DNA of 64,000 nucleotides from Pyrenopolyporus hunteri. Its lineage: Eukaryota; Ascomycota; Sordariomycetes; Xylariales; Hypoxylaceae. Shown one piece after another: positions 48,508-59,972 of this stretch (the stretch's first letter is position 1; each line of letters starts with the position of its first letter). Made by a program: the position numbers and the translations under genes. Below the pieces are notes generated by a model that had not been told where the DNA came from, made no database searches, and saw only the letters and a program-made list of their open reading frames with translations. The stretch covers positions 2,108,001-2,172,000 of the forward strand of contig CADCXC010000011.1 in NCBI GenBank assembly GCA_902806595.1, read 5' to 3'.

Positions 48508-49282
48508 GGTGGATGATTTTTGTTGGCGTATTAGGTATCTAAGTTAGAACTGGTCGTTTTGCATCCGTCGACTATTTAGTCGGTAAGACTCTCAACTTAC
48601 CTAGGTAGTTATTACAGAATAGTTATTATATGAAGATTTAAACATTCATCTCGGATCTGGTCGGGGTAAATCACCTATGTGCGGGACGGTAGTACGGGAA
48701 GGGGTTCAGTCTGGCCGGTTTAGATCGTTCTCGTAGAGTAAGGCACCTTCTATTCCTTAATATGACATCGCTAGGAGAGCTCGTCTTGGGTGTCTTAAGT
48801 TTAAATAATCCTACCTGGCCCCCTGTTCTTCCATCGTAAAAACGGATTGCGACGCGAATAGCTAGGAAGTAGGGAGTTATGTATGTAGATCAATGTGTGG
48901 GTAGGATCATATTGGTATGTGATTGAGGTGTGTAGGTAGTTAAGTGATACGTGAGCAGGGAGATTATGTTAATGATAATGGTGATGGGGGAGTTGATGCT
49001 TTACCACAGTGCCAACCGACGCCGCGCCCAGCCAACCGTATTCTGGTTATTTTCTTTTTCATCCCCTCCTGTCGAATAGTTCAAACAGCGACTTTTGTAT
49101 ACCTTGCTTATGGCATATAATATGCTTATTGGTGGTACAGTGAGCATTTACAGGTAGCTCGGTTACTTTGCCTCCTTTTCCTCCCTCAGTTTTTGGGTTT
49201 ACATCTCTTCATCGCTTCTTATTTCACGGGTCTGCGGTCGGTAACAGACCTTTCTAGATTGTGACATCATCCAATCATCTAT
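48508..49282. other. Convergent intergenic region, MON2 to stomatin-like gene
   Basis: Both genes end here. No coding evidence. A TTACCTAGGTAG motif lies at 48597-48609. Confidence 0.6.
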
Positions 49283-50590
49283 TCACCTCTTCCCGGTCGT
49301 GTTGTCAAACTCGCGCACCATCGAGTCCACAACACTCTCGTTGGCCTTGGTGGGCTCTTCTCCCTTCTCTAGGATTTGCTTGGCCATGGTGCGGCTCTGG
49401 GCCTCGCCCACCTTGCCGTATACACTTAGACCCGTGGCGATCATGCCTCCGATGTCGCCTACGTTGCCCGGAACGACGACGGCGGTGCTTTCACGTGCTA
49501 GCTTGCCGAAGGCGTCGACGTATTTCTCAGCCACGTTTAGGCTGACAGCGCCCTGGGCTGACGAGCCGCCGCTGCTAATGCTGCGGGCTACGGCGTCGAT
49601 TCCGGAAGCCGTGGCCTTAGCCTTCATGAGAATGGCCTCAGCCTCACCGGAAGCGCGGTTGATCTGCTCTGCGCGTAGGGCTTCGGATGCTAGGATCACG
49701 CTCTGCTTCTTACCCTCGGCGATGTTGATGGCGCTTTGCCGCTGGCCCTCGGATTCTAAAATTTCGGCTCGCTTGGACCGCTCGGCAGTGACCTGTCGGT
49801 GCATGGCCTCGACGACGGCGGCGGGTGCGTGGATGTCTCGAATCTCGTAGCGCAGGCAGGTGACACCCCAAGCCTGCGCCGCCTCGTTGATGGCTGCCGT
49901 GATGTTGGTGTTCAGAGCGGCACGCTCCTTGAGTACGTGATCGAGCGTCAGCTGACCGATCTCGCTGCGCATTGTCGTCTGAGCGAGCTGGGAAATGGCA
50001 TACTCGGCGTCTTCCACGCCGTAGCTATGAGGGGTAGGACGTTAGCGGGGTGGGACGGGCCAGGGAGCAGGAGCAGAGCTACGGACGGGATAATAGCCGT
50101 ACGTTTATAATGGGGGGAAGGAGGGGCAACTGTACCTAGCCTTATAAGCATCGAAGACTCTCGTGTATAGGACGCCGTCCAACTCCAGCGTCACGTTGTC
50201 GGCTGTGATGGCGCTCTGACTGGGTATTTCAAAGGCCACCTCCTTCAGGCTCTTGACGTAGGCGATTCGGTCGAGGAAGGGGACGAGGATAGCAAGGCCG
50301 GGCTCGAGGATGCGGTTGAACTTGCCCATGCGCTCGACAATCCATGCCGTTTGCTGAGGCACGAAGCGGATGATGGTGTTGGCGGGCAGGGAGGGGCGTT
50401 GGAAGTAGGTGGGTGGGATGGTGCCGAGACCCGTGAGAGGCTGTGACGGGGCCAAGGATCTGGCGGTGTTGTGAAAGGTCCTCAGAGCACCTAGTGCGAG
50501 CGTGGGCGCCAGCAATGTTGGAGAAGTCTGGCGGATGGTGCCTCGCCGTAGAGTCGACGAGACAAGCCTCTCAGCCCTAGTCAGCGACAT
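49283..50590 (-). CDS. Mitochondrial stomatin-like protein (SPFH domain, STOML2-type)
   Basis: Exons 50590-50136 and 50024-49283 give 398 residues. The first about 60 residues are basic, Ser/Thr/Leu rich and nearly free of acidic residues, as in a mitochondrial presequence. The SPFH/band 7 domain follows: FVPQQTAWIVERMGKFNRIL, LVPFLDRIAYVKSLKE and, across the splice, VFDAYKASYGVEDAEYAISQ. The later helical region (ERSKRAEILESEGQRQSAIN; ASGEAEAILMKAKATASGI) forms the coiled oligomerisation part. There is no N-terminal membrane hairpin like that of stomatin itself, which supports the STOML2 (SLP-2) subgroup. That protein scaffolds inner-membrane complexes and proteases through cardiolipin-rich microdomains. 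The splice (donor AG|GTACAG, acceptor CATAG|C) restores a Ser codon. Confidence 0.93.
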
Positions 50591-50836
50591 GATCTACAGA
50601 TTGTAACAGACACTTTTCCGTTGCTCGTCGACGTTAGCAGTGCTGTTGCTACTGGGATGGTATAGGGCTGGCTGACAGAGGCCGAGGGCCACGTTTGGGG
50701 AGTTCGTAGGGTGAGAGTGGTAGGAGGTAGGTAAACTAGTAGGAGCTGGGAGACGAGAGTGATGACTTTGAATTTCTCAGAATAATAATCTTCGAATATA
50801 CATTGTACTTTACTTAGGCTAGTTGAGGCACATATG

Positions 50837-51128
50837 ATAGGTACCTTAGCTAGGTACCTACCCTATGTAGGTAGCTACCCTATGTACCTAGCTACCACCT
50901 AGCTAGGTACCTAGGTAGGCAGGTACCTTACCTTACCCATGTGGACGTTGGACATTGATGTACCTAGCTCCCGTAAGAGGTTAGGTTAGGTACCTAGATA
51001 TTTACATTTCTGTGCCGCATTACCTAACCTTGGGTAAGTACCTACCTACCTATCTACGTACCTACCCACTACCTATGAGGAGCTTGGGCCAATACCCATT
51101 GTGCCTACCTACCTAGGTACCTAGGTAG
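50837..51128. repeat. Dense TAGGTACCTA palindrome array
   Basis: More than ten overlapping copies of TAGGTACCTA, CTAGGTAGGTACC and TACCTACC occur in about 290 bases, interrupted by unique sequence. It is the densest cluster in the window. The copies are inverted and direct relative to each other, so the stretch could form many hairpins. Confidence 0.9.
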
Positions 51129-51459
51129 ATACTGTATTGAGGTAGTGTATTGTGCAATGCGGATCTTATTGAAGCTTCCATCTGCTTCTTCCCTCAAATT
51201 CCCTCGAGCAGCTACGCGCAACAAATCCCTTTTCTAACTCCAACCCATACGTTCAGTGCACCTAGTCCAACCGCTGTCGATCTATACCATTCTATGGTTG
51301 TAAGAATACTCGTCTTCATACCCGCAGGTGACTCAAAAGTTGAATTTTAGACGTCCTCCGTCGCATAAGCGAAGTCATTTTATTTGGATTCGAATGACGA
51401 CGATCCTTTTCGGGGTTACGCCCAGCTTCTCATAACGAAGGAGATATTCCTAGCGTATT

Positions 51460-52060
51460 GCAGTCTTCTACAAAGCCGAGCACAAGCTCGGCAACTTCAG
51501 TCATGAAGGAGACCTTCCGCTTAACCCAACTCATCAACCCTCAAAGGGGGTGGAACTCTCTCGTCGAGGAGCTTGGCCACCAGGAAAATTGTTTTACGTA
51601 CCTACCGATACCAGACCAGCACATCCTTTTACGCCGCCCCAGAAGTAGTAGTTGGGTCGCAGTTTCGACGTTCGAATTTGGCGTGGTAATATCCCAATCG
51701 CTCCAACCCAGGGAGGATCAGATGGAGTTGGTGGCTACCTGACATTGCGTCGCTCTACGTCCTTCTAAATTCCTCTCGGTCGGCTGCGGGGCTGGCGCCT
51801 TATCTACCTACTTGCGAACTCGACGATGCAACTTGCTAGAGCTTCCCAAGAGCCCACCTCAGCCTTCATTTAGATGAGATCACGTGGAATGCGACGTGCT
51901 GCCTTGACTCACTCGGCTACCTCGAGGATAATATAGACGAAACTAATCGCGGTGCTAAAAGAATAGGCGATTGAAGTTGGTGGGCATCCAGGGAGCCGGT
52001 TGCGGTTTTATTGACCGACCCGCTGCTATTCTGGAGCAATACCTCTCGGCACTTTCATGT
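51460..52060 (+). pseudogene. Possible degraded protein-coding gene
   Basis: Protein-like stretches are found in more than one plus-strand frame: FYKAEHKLGNFSHEGDLPLN (from about 51467), then after two consecutive TAG codons SFDVRIWRGNIPIAP, and in another frame DEITWNATCCLDSLGYLEDN (from about 51870). Stops and apparent frame changes separate them. This is what a decaying gene would look like, but I cannot name the family and unrecognised introns could explain part of it. Confidence 0.25.
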
Positions 52061-53110
52061 CGGCCCCATATAACCCACCATCGTTATCATCTACTAGTGT
52101 GCTATTGCGAATCGCGGTCCTAGGTGCTGATACACGACCTACCAGGCTAACAGAGCTGTGACCGCATATAACATATTGGGTACCTGGCCGCGAGGCCGAT
52201 ATGCACTGTTTGGAGTGTCTCAGAGGCTACTTCTCTTAACACAAAGACTTTAAATCTTTATGTTGTCATCCGATGGTAAACTGTTGCCAACAAATCAGCG
52301 TCAGCACTAGAACCAATAGCAGTCCAATCATTCGAAGGCCACTATAGTCGACTCAATTACGAAATGATCTTACCTTTTACCTGAAGGGTGTCGGGAAACA
52401 ACTGGTCACCTGAGAACCATGTGGTCGTCGAGTCTCCCCGAGCTGACGGGATGACGACTGAAGTTATGACCCAATGTAGAGAGCTCGTATATCATCCGTC
52501 GAGCTTCGTCCAAAGCTGCCTCGCTGCAGCTCGTCTATATGACGTACTCCGAGGGGGAAAAAAAGACTCAATAAGCACGTATGTGAGCTAATGCAGAGGG
52601 GAAAAAAAAATTCTAGGTTCTCCTCGTGAAGGATCGCGCGCGTGGCCATTGGACATAGTTTACTCGTCAATTATCGAGAATTACTTTCTAGGTCCAAGCA
52701 TGATTGGACGGCTTCGCCTTATGGCTCACATTCGATCACGATGGTTTTAACCAGAGTCAGCCTAGATCCGAGAGCTGTGCTGGGCTGAGCTATTCAAACG
52801 CAAGAGTGGTAGAGGTATAGTTCGTATTCACTGAGGAGGTAATGCTGGGTGCTTATGATTCCTGGCCGAGAAATGCGAGTATCTCGTGTCTCCGGTAAGC
52901 TCGACTCGAGGTCGTGGGAAAGTTAGGAGATTCACACCTCGTGAGATTACTGCGCTGCAATTATTCGTGAGTATAAGAATGCGGTTCCCCTTCAGCATTC
53001 TGGGAAATATAATGAAGTTATCACACTCAACACTCACATCGAGACAATAACCACACGAGCCTGACCGTGTATACAAGCATTTTAGACCCAGTCTTAAAAC
53101 GATTATCAAT

Positions 53111-53638
53111 ATGCAATTCTCCAAGCTCATCTGGCTCGGCATGGCGCTTGCCACCAGCTCTTTAGCCCATCCGCTTGACGAACGCGATGTCCAAGTCGCC
53201 CACCTCACCTTCCATGGCGGCCCAGCCTCTTACGAGCTTGCGGTGCCAGCCGATGGTAGTCTTGTCATGACTAGTACGTCTTTGCCAAATCAAAATTCTA
53301 TTAAAAGATGTAGAGGGCTTTTTGCTAACTTAACGGACCCAAAACTAGACAGTGACATGGCCATCAATATTATTGACGCGCCCGACTACAACGCTCTAGC
53401 CCAGTGCACTTTCAACACTGCAGGCGACAAGGCACTTGTCGGAAGTATCGATGTCAATACCGGAATGCAGTCGATCATCGTTGGGCCACCCCAGCCTATC
53501 ATCAGCGTTAGCTGCTATGGCTCTTGCATTCCTACTTACGGCGTGTGTCTGTCCAACGGTCAGTACAAGGGACCCTGCTGCAATGGTTTCTGTGCTGGCA
53601 CTCTCTGCCGCCCATGGAACATTACAAGCGCGGCCTAA
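53111..53638 (+). CDS. Small secreted cysteine-rich protein with knottin-like C-terminus
   Basis: Exons 53111-53273 and 53349-53638 give 150 residues. A signal peptide (about residues 1-19, MQFSKLIWLGMALATSSLA) is followed by a dibasic-type propeptide-like stretch (HPLDERD). The mature part has eight Cys. Seven lie in the last 45 residues with spacing C-x3-C-x6-C-x9-CC-x3-C-x4-C, which resembles an inhibitor-cystine-knot framework. The 75-nt intron has good GTACGT, GCTAAC and CTAG signals but contains no stop and is a multiple of three, so a 175-residue read-through form is also possible. The splice gives VMTNSDMAIN, a smoother sequence than the unspliced Lys/Arg-rich insert. The role is unknown; small secreted proteins of this kind include effectors and antimicrobials. 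It is convergent with the laccase gene. Confidence 0.75.
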   Translation: MQFSKLIWLGMALATSSLAHPLDERDVQVAHLTFHGGPASYELAVPADGSLVMTSTSLPNQNSIKRCRGLFANLTDPKLDSDMAINIIDAPDYNALAQCTFNTAGDKALVGSIDVNTGMQSIIVGPPQPIISVSCYGSCIPTYGVCLSNGQYKGPCCNGFCAGTLCRPWNITSAA

Positions 53639-54849
53639 GCTGATACACAATATGCATGTCTCTTTATATGGCTTCGATGGGGTTAGTTTCGGACTGGGTT
53701 ATGTGGGTGTATATCTACGTATAAGTAGATTTCATTTCTGGTAGGATGGTTGGTACTGAAATTGACCTTATATATTGCTGGAACTCGCCTACCGTGTTAC
53801 CTCGTGACTCTAGTAAGACGAATCAATTCATATTGTATTGGGCTAACAATTATCGAGATACGCAATGTGCTCACTAAATGCTCCGGGCAACTCTCTCGGC
53901 AGATAATCATAATTCAGGTTGTTGAATTTAGTGGTCAAGGGACTGCCTTCAGGTACAGTACATGGCATCTTGGCAGTAGTGTATATATAACCAGGACCTC
54001 CCTCCATCATATTCAGTAGTTTAGACTACCTAATAACAAGTACTATTGATGCTCATTTACCGTGTCTTTCAGCACAGGCATCCGCTACTGCACGAATGAA
54101 GTAGCACGATGAATAGTCTTAATGTACCTAAGTAGTCATGATCTTTCCTAATAATAAAACTGAAGAACACCCCTCTTAGCAAGAACTTCGTACGATGATA
54201 TACTCTATAACTGTATGAGGGAACAAGCCGTGACGTAAAAGAGCCAACTGAATGCTTGATAGGCGTTACTGTGATTGTTTATTTTAACTCTAGGTATTCT
54301 TCGTCTGCTTGGTAGCATATGACCAGGTACCTATTTTGGTAGTTTCATAAACCATGTCCGCTGTATAGGATTATAGCAACAGATACTCACCTAGGTAGGT
54401 TGGTAGGTAGGTAGGTAGGTACCTAACTATTGTCGAATTATTGTTAAGTGTCAACACAATTACGATTAGCCAGTTTGGCCGCTATATTTATAGTGGGGTA
54501 TGCGCTGGAGCTCACTGTAATTATAGTGGCATTAGCGGTTTGGCAGATTCTAGATGCCGACTTGGGCCGATCTAGGTATTGTATTATACTACCTACCAAG
54601 TAAATCTGGCTCTCATTCCATTCTCGTTATATTAATATAACGGCACTTCTATTTTATACTTTATATACCTACTGTGTGGATTTCAAACCCGCTTCGATGC
54701 AATGTACACGGAATGTTCTGTTAGATGCTTAGAATTTCTTTATAAATACAACGTAGTGCGGTAATCGCGCTACTTAGATAGGTAGGTAGGTAACTCCTCC
54801 ACCAAGAGACAATCTTAGAAACTGGGGAGTGAAATTCTGCTCACTAGCC
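53639..54849. other. Convergent intergenic region, secreted protein to laccase
   Basis: AT-rich, about 1.2 kb, without supportable coding sequence. TAGGTAGG runs occur at 54392-54424 and 54777-54793. Confidence 0.6.
54392..54424. repeat. TAGGTAGG tandem run
   Basis: ACCTAGGTAGG followed by a run of TAGG units ending in TAGGTACCTA. This is the tandem form of the dispersed palindrome motif. Confidence 0.85.
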
Positions 54850-57264
54850 TTAGATACCGGAATCTTCCTGTCCGATGTCCTTGTCCTCCTGGAATGATGC
54901 CCACACCGAACAAGTATCTCTGATACCGCTCGTATCAGTCAAGTTCGCTATCTCATCATATCTCTCCACAAATTGTAATGCAAATCCTTGGCTTGTATGC
55001 CAACCGATATGACACTGTACGCGCTAAGTTAGACATTTTTGCTATGCTTCAAGAGTCATATGGTAATAAGATCCTAGATACGATCTGTAGGCAATATGGC
55101 CCTCATGTTTCTCACGGTCCGTCCGAAATTCATTTTGTGATATATAGGCAACCGATAGAATGGAAGGGGCAAGAGATCTTTGCTTACATGCATAAGCCAA
55201 ACACCAGGGTTATCCGTCTCGAATGCAATGACAAGATGGCCGCTAGGGGGCAACAGAGCTGTATCACGGCGAGGGGGGTTGTCCCTGTTAAGAACAACGT
55301 CGCTGGTATATGGCCCAGTTCCTTGTGCGAGTACGAAGAAATCGTGACCATGGAGGTGAATTCTTATTGTATGATTAGCAAATGTTGTGAGGAAACGCTC
55401 TCGGGTACTTACGGATGGGGAACGCCGAGCTGGGTCTCGATAGCTACGTACACCCATTCGTTCGCGTTTGATAGCTGGAGCACGGAGTCGTCGGTTTCAA
55501 AATCCCTCACCTCGTTTATCACCTGTAGGAGGGTGGGGTTCGCCCAGTCAACAAGCATAGACGTGCTGTTCAACGTCCATCTAAAGAGCCCATTAATGAT
55601 TGCGATACCCGCCTCTTCGTTTGTGGTGGCTGGGGCGTCACCGACAGTCTTTTTATGATAGGGCGTAATGTTTGCCGTCTCGTCCGAACACGAATCAATG
55701 TAGTCATACCCGGTCGTATTCGGTGTTGACGCTGTATCGGTATAAGTCACGATGCCACGAATATTATCTTCGCTCTCATTCTCAGCGCAGGCGGACTGAG
55801 GAATAGCCCTCATCCAAAAGCTGTCTGCAACTGCGGCTCTAAAACTCCGGTTAGCCATAGTCTTTCGGGAAAGGGGTAATAGTGCATATAAGATGCGTAA
55901 AGCTTAGAACATCGCTTTGTATGTGCGTCTTGATATCGGCGTGGGGCGTTTGCTCGGGGTATTGAATAGCTACTGAGATGTACTTACTGGTCGGCATTGA
56001 CGATGATGTCGTAACGTTGCCCTTTAACCCTTTTTAGTAACGAAATGGGTGTTTACTTTGGCAAGGACCTGTGATAAACCCATATTTCACTCACCTATAG
56101 CAATATTGAGTACCGTCGTGTCAAACGGTTCGATTGGCACCAGATCGGTGGCAATCACTCGCATAGTATGATTGTCGATGGTGAACTTGAAATGGGTGTC
56201 GATAGCTCCGTTGATGAGTCTGATTCGGTATGACGTCCCGGAGTTGAACGATACTTGAAGCCTCGAGCCGCCATCTCCGTATACATTCGTGCCATTGAGA
56301 AGCCCATTCTCTAACACAGGCGGGCCAGTTGTCTGTGCCGCCGTCCAGAGCTGATCGACCGTTTGATGGCCCCAGTCTGATAGAAATATGGTTCCTAAGT
56401 CCTCATCGTAATTTGAAGTGGCTGGACCATTAATTATAATGGCCCCGGCAACCCCTTCCCAAGCTTGAAGCGCGAAGTGCGAATGATACCAGGTTGTTCC
56501 GTATTGGGTTGCTCTCCAGGTGTATGTCCGTGAGTCACCAGGTGCTGTTGGACACTGAGTAATGGAAACAACTCCGTCATTTTCGTTTGTATAGTTTTGG
56601 CGGAGGCCATGCCAATGGATAGCTATAAACTCAAGCTTTAGCGACATATTTTTTTCTCGTGAGATAAAGGGAACTGGTTATATGGAATGATTGGGGCATA
56701 GGCCGAAGAGGCAAGAGAATGCACTTTAAGCAACGGCATAATAAGAATATACAATAACCTGTAACTTCTGATTGAACTTACACGTCCCATTGTTGGAGGT
56801 AGTTAGAGAGTTCATAACATGAATCACTACCGTATCACCCCAATCTGCAATGAGGGTTGGTCCGGGGATTGAGCCCTGTGATATTGAATTAGTAACCTCC
56901 TGCGCTAAGAGGTAAAAAGAAAACACGCGAGATAGCTTAACAGTATAGATAGGTACCTAGCGCTCAAGGCTCGAAGATTTGGTATTCAACTCACATTTAT
57001 AGTAAGCGCTGGGCGGGAAACTCCATCCGGGGCAACGATCACGTCGGTTAGCTCGAGCCAATACTCCCTGGTTACTCCAGTGTCTGGCATCACTAAGGTA
57101 TAGTCCGTATCAATAGAGAAGTCGCACCATTCATTTCTGGTTGTTGCCGTGTTTCCTGAACATGCTGCTCGGGGGTGTAAATTCACGGAGGGCGAAAATG
57201 GAGTTGCCATGGCCATGTTGTACAACAATGGCAACAATATAGTTGCAAACTTCGAGGATAACAT
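54850..57264 (-). CDS. Secreted laccase (ascomycete multicopper oxidase)
   Basis: Seven exons on the minus strand, 57264-56995, 56875-56782, 56622-56095, 56021-55988, 55838-55413, 55362-55188 and 55014-54850, give 563 residues. Laccases oxidise phenols while reducing O2 to water. All copper motifs are present: HWHG (124-127), HSH (168-170), HPIHLHGH (450-457) and HCHIGWH (509-515). This gives the ten His and one Cys needed for the T1, T2 and T3 coppers. A signal peptide (about residues 1-21) indicates secretion. The protein ends exactly in DSGI, the C-terminal plug motif of asco-laccases. The axial position ten residues after Cys510 is Phe520, where Leu is common in ascomycetes. The 34-nt exon 4 (QRYDIIVNAD) is easily missed. 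All phases agree, and each unspliced extension runs into stops or breaks a copper motif. Several N-glycosylation sequons are seen. Confidence 0.95.
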
Positions 57265-58446
57265 ATTGTAATAGTTCCAGCCCTAACTGGATTTACAAAC
57301 TTGAGTCTTGGAAACCAGTTTTCTCTCTTTTCTTAAGACAAAGTCTCCAGATGATTGAGCGAGAGCAAAGAACGACTGTGGTCTTTCAACATCCCGTCTC
57401 CATTACAAGCGCGACTGGACAGATTTTATGTCGACGATGCCTTCTACTCGATTGCACTTGCCGGCTATAGACAGCATACCATGAGGCCATGAATTCTAAG
57501 GACCCATTCTATTGTTGCATTGCGTTACAATATAGGAAAGTTAGAAACACTGCTAGACCTGCAATCAAACCATTTATTCACCACCCTATGACTGAACTAG
57601 AGTTATCCTTACTAGGAAAGTCTACTGTCTCCGTTGAAGATTCTCTCGTATTGCAGCAGTACGCGTAACGAGCAACATGGATTTCCACATATCCCGTGGA
57701 GCTGGTGGCTTTAGAGTTAAGGAATCGGCACGCTTCCCATGCCGTAATTGGATCGAGCCCGTGGTTAGAAGCTTCTTAGAAACAGAATGCGAATCTAGAT
57801 CCCCTGGGTATGCATTATTCAGCGAAGGATCAGGGGCCACGAGGTTATCGATGTAGCACGCTGTCGCCTGCTTTGGGCTTACCTGGTGGGCGGTTTCGGC
57901 GTATCCTTGAGCGCATTTCGCCTTGTCCGTATAATTATCAGCTCTGGCGATTACGAAATATTCGGTAAGCCTCGCGAAGGCTAGCTGATTATATTGGTAA
58001 ATAATATTATATAATCCATTTGCAATCACGTTAGGTGCTCTCAAGATCATTTTTGGCCGTGTTTGCATTTGCCGAGAAAGGGAGCAGCCTTGGTGAGGCG
58101 AGAGCAGTTGCACTCAAGGGATTACGCGTTGCTGCATGGGCACCCTGCGAGGCTCCCCTATTTTGCACCCTCCCGCATTCCCGCGGCCCACAACCCGGAT
58201 ATAGAGACCAAGGCCGGAATTGCACACTCTGTCTTAACATAGTCCGCCTACTCTGGAGGGGGGAGCTGACGAATCTATGTCCGGGATAGTAGAAATTCTG
58301 TGGGTATGAAAAGCGGCCGTCTTCTTCGTCGAGAAGTGCTGCCCGGCAACTCAACTCAACACAGAAAATATTCATATACCGCAACGGGATCCGCTATTAC
58401 CTTCCAAGTCTCCGTATATCTCAAATTTATTCTGTACTATACGACC
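57265..58446. other. Divergent region between laccase and secreted protein gene
   Basis: This is the upstream region of both the laccase (minus) and the secreted protein (plus), so promoter elements for both are expected here. It also contains an unassigned 163-codon minus-strand frame (57622-58113), listed separately. Confidence 0.5.
57622..58113 (-). other. Unassigned open frame in the laccase upstream region (163 codons)
   Basis: An uninterrupted frame starting MQLLSPHQGC with protein-like composition (LARADNY-type segments, evenly spread charges) but no domain that I recognise. It overlaps the expected laccase promoter. Upstream sequence in a neighbouring frame (around 58170-58260) also looks protein-like but is cut by stops. 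It may be a relic or a chance frame. Confidence 0.22.
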
Positions 58447-59111
58447 ATGCATGTCCTGCCGATGCTCATCCTTGGTGTCCCAGTATTCATTACTGGGTCA
58501 TCAGCTCTGGAACGTATACCAGTATCTCCATTTGGACTATTTGCTTACGGCGATGGTATCGGTGGTGCTCCTGTCTTCACGACTGGCGGTAGGTTGTGGT
58601 CCCGTCTCGAAGATAGAGAACCTTGAGTAATCTGAATAGACGGTGCCTATATTGGCAAAGCCTCTCATGTAGACGATACTGAGGCTGCTGAGGTTCAGTG
58701 TAAGTTGTTCAAGGATTTATCAAGAGTGGTTGGTCTGACTAGTGGACAGTTGTTGTTGGCACGGATAACTCTCTCCTGGGCAACCCCAACACCACTGCTG
58801 GTAGCAGCACACCCAGCTGGTCGAACCTCACGCTTATCGTTCCGGACCCGACATCTTCTTCCCATCAGGTTGAGTTCACTAACTCAACTCCTCAGTTTGA
58901 TAGGTCAGCATCCGGGTTTATATTCTATGGCCATGTCCTGCTTCACAAGAACATCGATGGGGAACTTAAGTCGTTGTGGTATGCTGTTCCTTCTGCCCAC
59001 GAACATGTCTGGGCGTTGAATTGGAATTCGACGGGCGACAATACTGAGGGACAGGTGATTGTCACCCTGAAGGCCACGCCGCCCTCTAAAGAGGTGGATA
59101 AGAATCAGTAA
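58447..59111 (+). CDS. Small secreted protein of unknown function (187 aa)
   Basis: Exons 58447-58588, 58640-58699 and 58750-59111 give 187 residues. A signal peptide (MHVLPMLILGVPVFITGSSA) is followed by PVSPFGLFAYGDGIGGAPVF, and later blocks SWSNLTLIVPDP, GFIFYGHVLL and SLWYAVPS. I recall this layout from uncharacterised secreted proteins in many filamentous ascomycetes, but can attach no function. It has no cysteine and several N-x-S/T sequons, so a glycosylated extracellular beta-rich protein is plausible. Both introns are about 50 nt with GTAGGT/GTAAGT donors; the phases restore D-G and Q-F-V. The ATG at 58447 is preferred over the longer in-frame start at 58300 because it begins the signal peptide. 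It lies between the laccase and the DyP peroxidase. Confidence 0.8.
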
Positions 59112-59972
59112 AGCTGATTATGGATTCGCAGCTTCCTGCATTCCCTTGAAGAGCTGTCACACTTTCACTCAAATAATAAGGCTGATATTTATGAGCCGCT
59201 CGTTGGCGAAACACAACTATATGGGGTAGTACACTCATTTTGTAGCTGACTAGGCTGTTGATATCAGCCCATCTGCATCTGGATAGTAGGCTAATAATAT
59301 ACCTCCATAACTGCCTTCGCTAATACATAACGGGTTAAATAGCAGATTGTCTACCTGTTTCATGCTTCTAGAACTCTTTTATTACGCCGTGGATAAGGGT
59401 ACGTCAAGGAAAGATGAATAATGTAAATCAACAACGGACCCCTCCCTCCTTTTTTGTAATTACGTTATGTCACGTATTATCTGCTGAATTCTCCAATGTC
59501 AAGGAAATATAGCAGACCGAGTTCCTTGGTACGACTAGGAAGTTTGTGGGAAACAAGATTCAATAGTCTTAATTGGGTTGAAAAAAAATGTGAATAATTA
59601 AAAACCGTACCTGGGTATTTCAGTTTCCCCCTATACTTTACACACGGCATCTCTATCAAGATAACTGCCGTCGATAAAGCTAAATTCAGGACGGCTTTAC
59701 GTAAGGTGCTTGACGGTTGCTTTCGGAGACAGCGGGTTAATGAACCAATAATGATATCAAGACCGAATTACGAGAACCTACCCGAACCCAAGTGACGTGT
59801 AAGCGCCATGCATCGTATGACTCGGCGCCTGGTAAGCAGGGGAGATATCGAAGTAGGCACCTTATGTACTCGAGAATACGTGGATATCTGTCACCTGTCG
59901 CTATGTTACATACCTAGGTACCTAGGTAGGAATCATTCTTAGGTAGGTAGTTACCATTTCGCTGACACCGGA
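59112..59972. other. Intergenic region upstream of the DyP gene
   Basis: About 860 bases with no coding evidence. A TACCTAGGTACCTAGGTAGG cluster at 59911-59955 ends only about 20 bases before the DyP ATG, so it lies in the core promoter or leader. Confidence 0.6.
59911..59955. repeat. TAGGTACCTA cluster beside the DyP start
   Basis: ACATACCTAGGTACCTAGG is followed by TAGGTAGGTAG immediately upstream of the peroxidase start codon. Confidence 0.85.

Larger units (their letters stand above)
50591..53110. other. Divergent intergenic region with repeats and a possible gene relic
   Basis: About 2.5 kb between the stomatin-like gene and the small secreted protein gene. A 290-bp palindrome-rich cluster lies at 50837-51128 (listed separately). 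From about 51460 to 52060 coding-like stretches on the plus strand appear in different frames and are interrupted by stops (listed as a possible pseudogene). The segment 52980-53110 is probably the secreted-protein promoter and leader. Confidence 0.5.
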
